From Ruminiclostridium herbifermentans (lineage in GTDB: Bacteria; Bacillota; Clostridia; Acetivibrionales; DSM-1351), in the NCBI RefSeq assembly GCF_005473905.2, contig NZ_CP061336.1, positions 3,092,501 through 3,156,500 of the forward strand: a stretch of DNA of 64,000 bases, written 5' to 3'. The notes under the pieces were generated by a model, which was not told the origin of the DNA, searched no databases, and saw nothing but the letters and a program-made list of their open reading frames with translations. Both the position numbers and the translations under genes were made by a program. Shown here in pieces: positions 63,560 to 64,000 of the stretch. How positions within the stretch are numbered: the first letter of the stretch is position 1; each line of letters begins with the position of its first letter.

Positions 63560-63657
63560 TTTAAGCAGTTTGCTGTTGATTATATTATTTCTTGTTTTAA
63601 GTATATCTTTAAGCACACTATGAACCATGGATGGTAAGTATGGAAAGTCTGCTTAAA
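63560..63657. repeat. Short palindromic element with CCATGGATGG core at 63.6 kb
   Basis: TTTAAGCAG (63560-63568) pairs with CTGCTTAAA (63649-63657). Inside lie AAGCACACTATGAACCATGG and ATGGTAAGTATGG, the same core as at 11.5 and 46.0 kb, and GATTATATTATTTCTTG, shared with the loop at 39883. It begins exactly where the tandem array ends. Confidence 0.6.
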
Positions 63658-63751
63658 ACATTTATAAACTAAAAAACTCATTTTAGGAAATATGTTAATA
63701 CCACACACATTGGCAAAAATGCTTGCGTTCTAATTAATGTGTTTAATTAAT

Positions 63752-63810
63752 ATGTGTAAACCAAAAAAGGTATTTGCTAAAATAGCAAATACCTTTTTTG
63801 GTTTACACAT
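63752..63810. terminator. Perfect 28-bp hairpin, bidirectional terminator
   Basis: ATGTGTAAACCAAAAAAGGT... (63752-63779) is the exact reverse complement of 63783-63810, with only AAA between. T-rich tracts occur within both arms. It lies 67 bp after the stop of the minus-strand gene at the right edge. Confidence 0.75.
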
Positions 63811-63876
63811 AACATAGAATTTAGGAAAGTTTTTTATTAGAATTAGAATTTTGCTTAATTAATTTATAACTACTTA

Positions 63877-64000
63877 CTATTGCAAACAAGCTACCTTTTC
63901 AATATCATTTTTGAATCCTGAATGTGAATACTTACCTACAAATTCATCAAAATTCCTAAAGGTATTAAACATTGACATAATTTTGTTGCAATCCCAATCC
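63877..64000 (-). CDS. C-terminal end of a gene cut by the window edge
   Basis: The minus-strand frame is open from the edge to TAG at 63877 and encodes 40 residues (DWDCNKIMSMFNTFRNFDEF ... KNDIEKVACLQ). Not recognised; only the tail is visible. A strong hairpin terminator follows. Confidence 0.5.
   Translation of the reverse strand, partial: DWDCNKIMSMFNTFRNFDEFVGKYSHSGFKNDIEKVACLQ

Overview
ORGANISM. The window reads as low-GC, spore-forming, cellulolytic clostridial DNA. It carries type I dockerin proteins, including a GH9 endoglucanase and a DUF3237-like protein. It also carries sporulation sigma factor sigK, the cotJ spore-coat operon, AbrB-type regulators and an agr peptide system, and nearly every gene has an AGGAGG-like ribosome site. 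I cannot fix the species; a cellulosome-producing Clostridium or Ruminiclostridium relative is the best guess. CENTRAL OBSERVATION. The spore-coat manganese-catalase gene cotJC lies on the minus strand in FOUR pieces: 51738-51647, 45987-45907, 30624-30604 and 23235-22817. Three consecutive intervening elements separate them (about 5.7, 15.3 and 7.4 kb). Each element encodes its own large serine recombinase, whose stop codon lies 206-243 bp from the element end facing the 3' exon, and each has a small ORF directly upstream of the recombinase (candidate directionality factor). Each exon junction shares a short core: GGCGG, GGG and TAGGT. Removing all three elements at these cores gives a continuous 600-nt ORF (199 aa) that reads like canonical CotJC. 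This looks like a threefold version of the sigK skin element, with an 18-21 bp micro-exon between two elements. sigK itself is intact and lies just downstream of the last exon. LAYOUT. 1-2.4 kb: rpsB-tsf-pyrH. 2.7-14 kb: secreted M60-type metallopeptidase, MATE exporter, CadA-type metal ATPase, DUF3237-dockerin protein, Na/Pi cotransporter. 14-21.8 kb: a decayed accessory zone with remnants of a papain/C39-like peptidase, a WD40 protein, a SIR2 protein, a cohesin/dockerin protein and a second sigK, mixed with small intact genes. 21.9-23.2 kb: sigK and cotJC exon 4. 23.2-30.6 kb (element 3): recombinase, decayed 40-codon tandem repeat, AgrC-like kinase with a receiver-less LytTR protein, manganese catalase, AbrB. 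30.6-45.9 kb (element 2): recombinase, chemoreceptor, and a complete sugar-uptake block (YesM/YesN two-component system, binding protein, two permeases, surface SLH-CBM9-esterase). 46.0-51.6 kb (element 1): recombinase, XRE regulator, AgrC-like kinase, AgrD and AgrB. 51.6-52.3 kb: cotJC exon 1, cotJB, cotJA. 52.6-62.5 kb: AbrB paralogue, solute-binding lipoprotein with a GGDEF membrane protein, a Big2/cohesin-like/dockerin protein and GH9. 62.5-64 kb: no complete gene; a 9 x 40-bp tandem array, a palindromic element, a perfect 28-bp hairpin and the tail of a gene. REPEATS. Several long imperfect palindromes share a core containing CCATGGATGG (6.5, 11.3, 46.0 and 63.6 kb; decayed near 23.4 kb). 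A further palindrome at 48.3 kb matches the arms of the 6.5-kb copy. A separate 110-nt structured motif occurs twice (28.7 and 60.4 kb). HOW IT FITS. The cotJ operon should be inactive in its third gene in vegetative cells and become whole only if the elements are excised. By analogy with skin this would happen in the mother cell, which dies, so the cargo (sugar uptake, quorum sensing, chemotaxis) would be kept in the germline.
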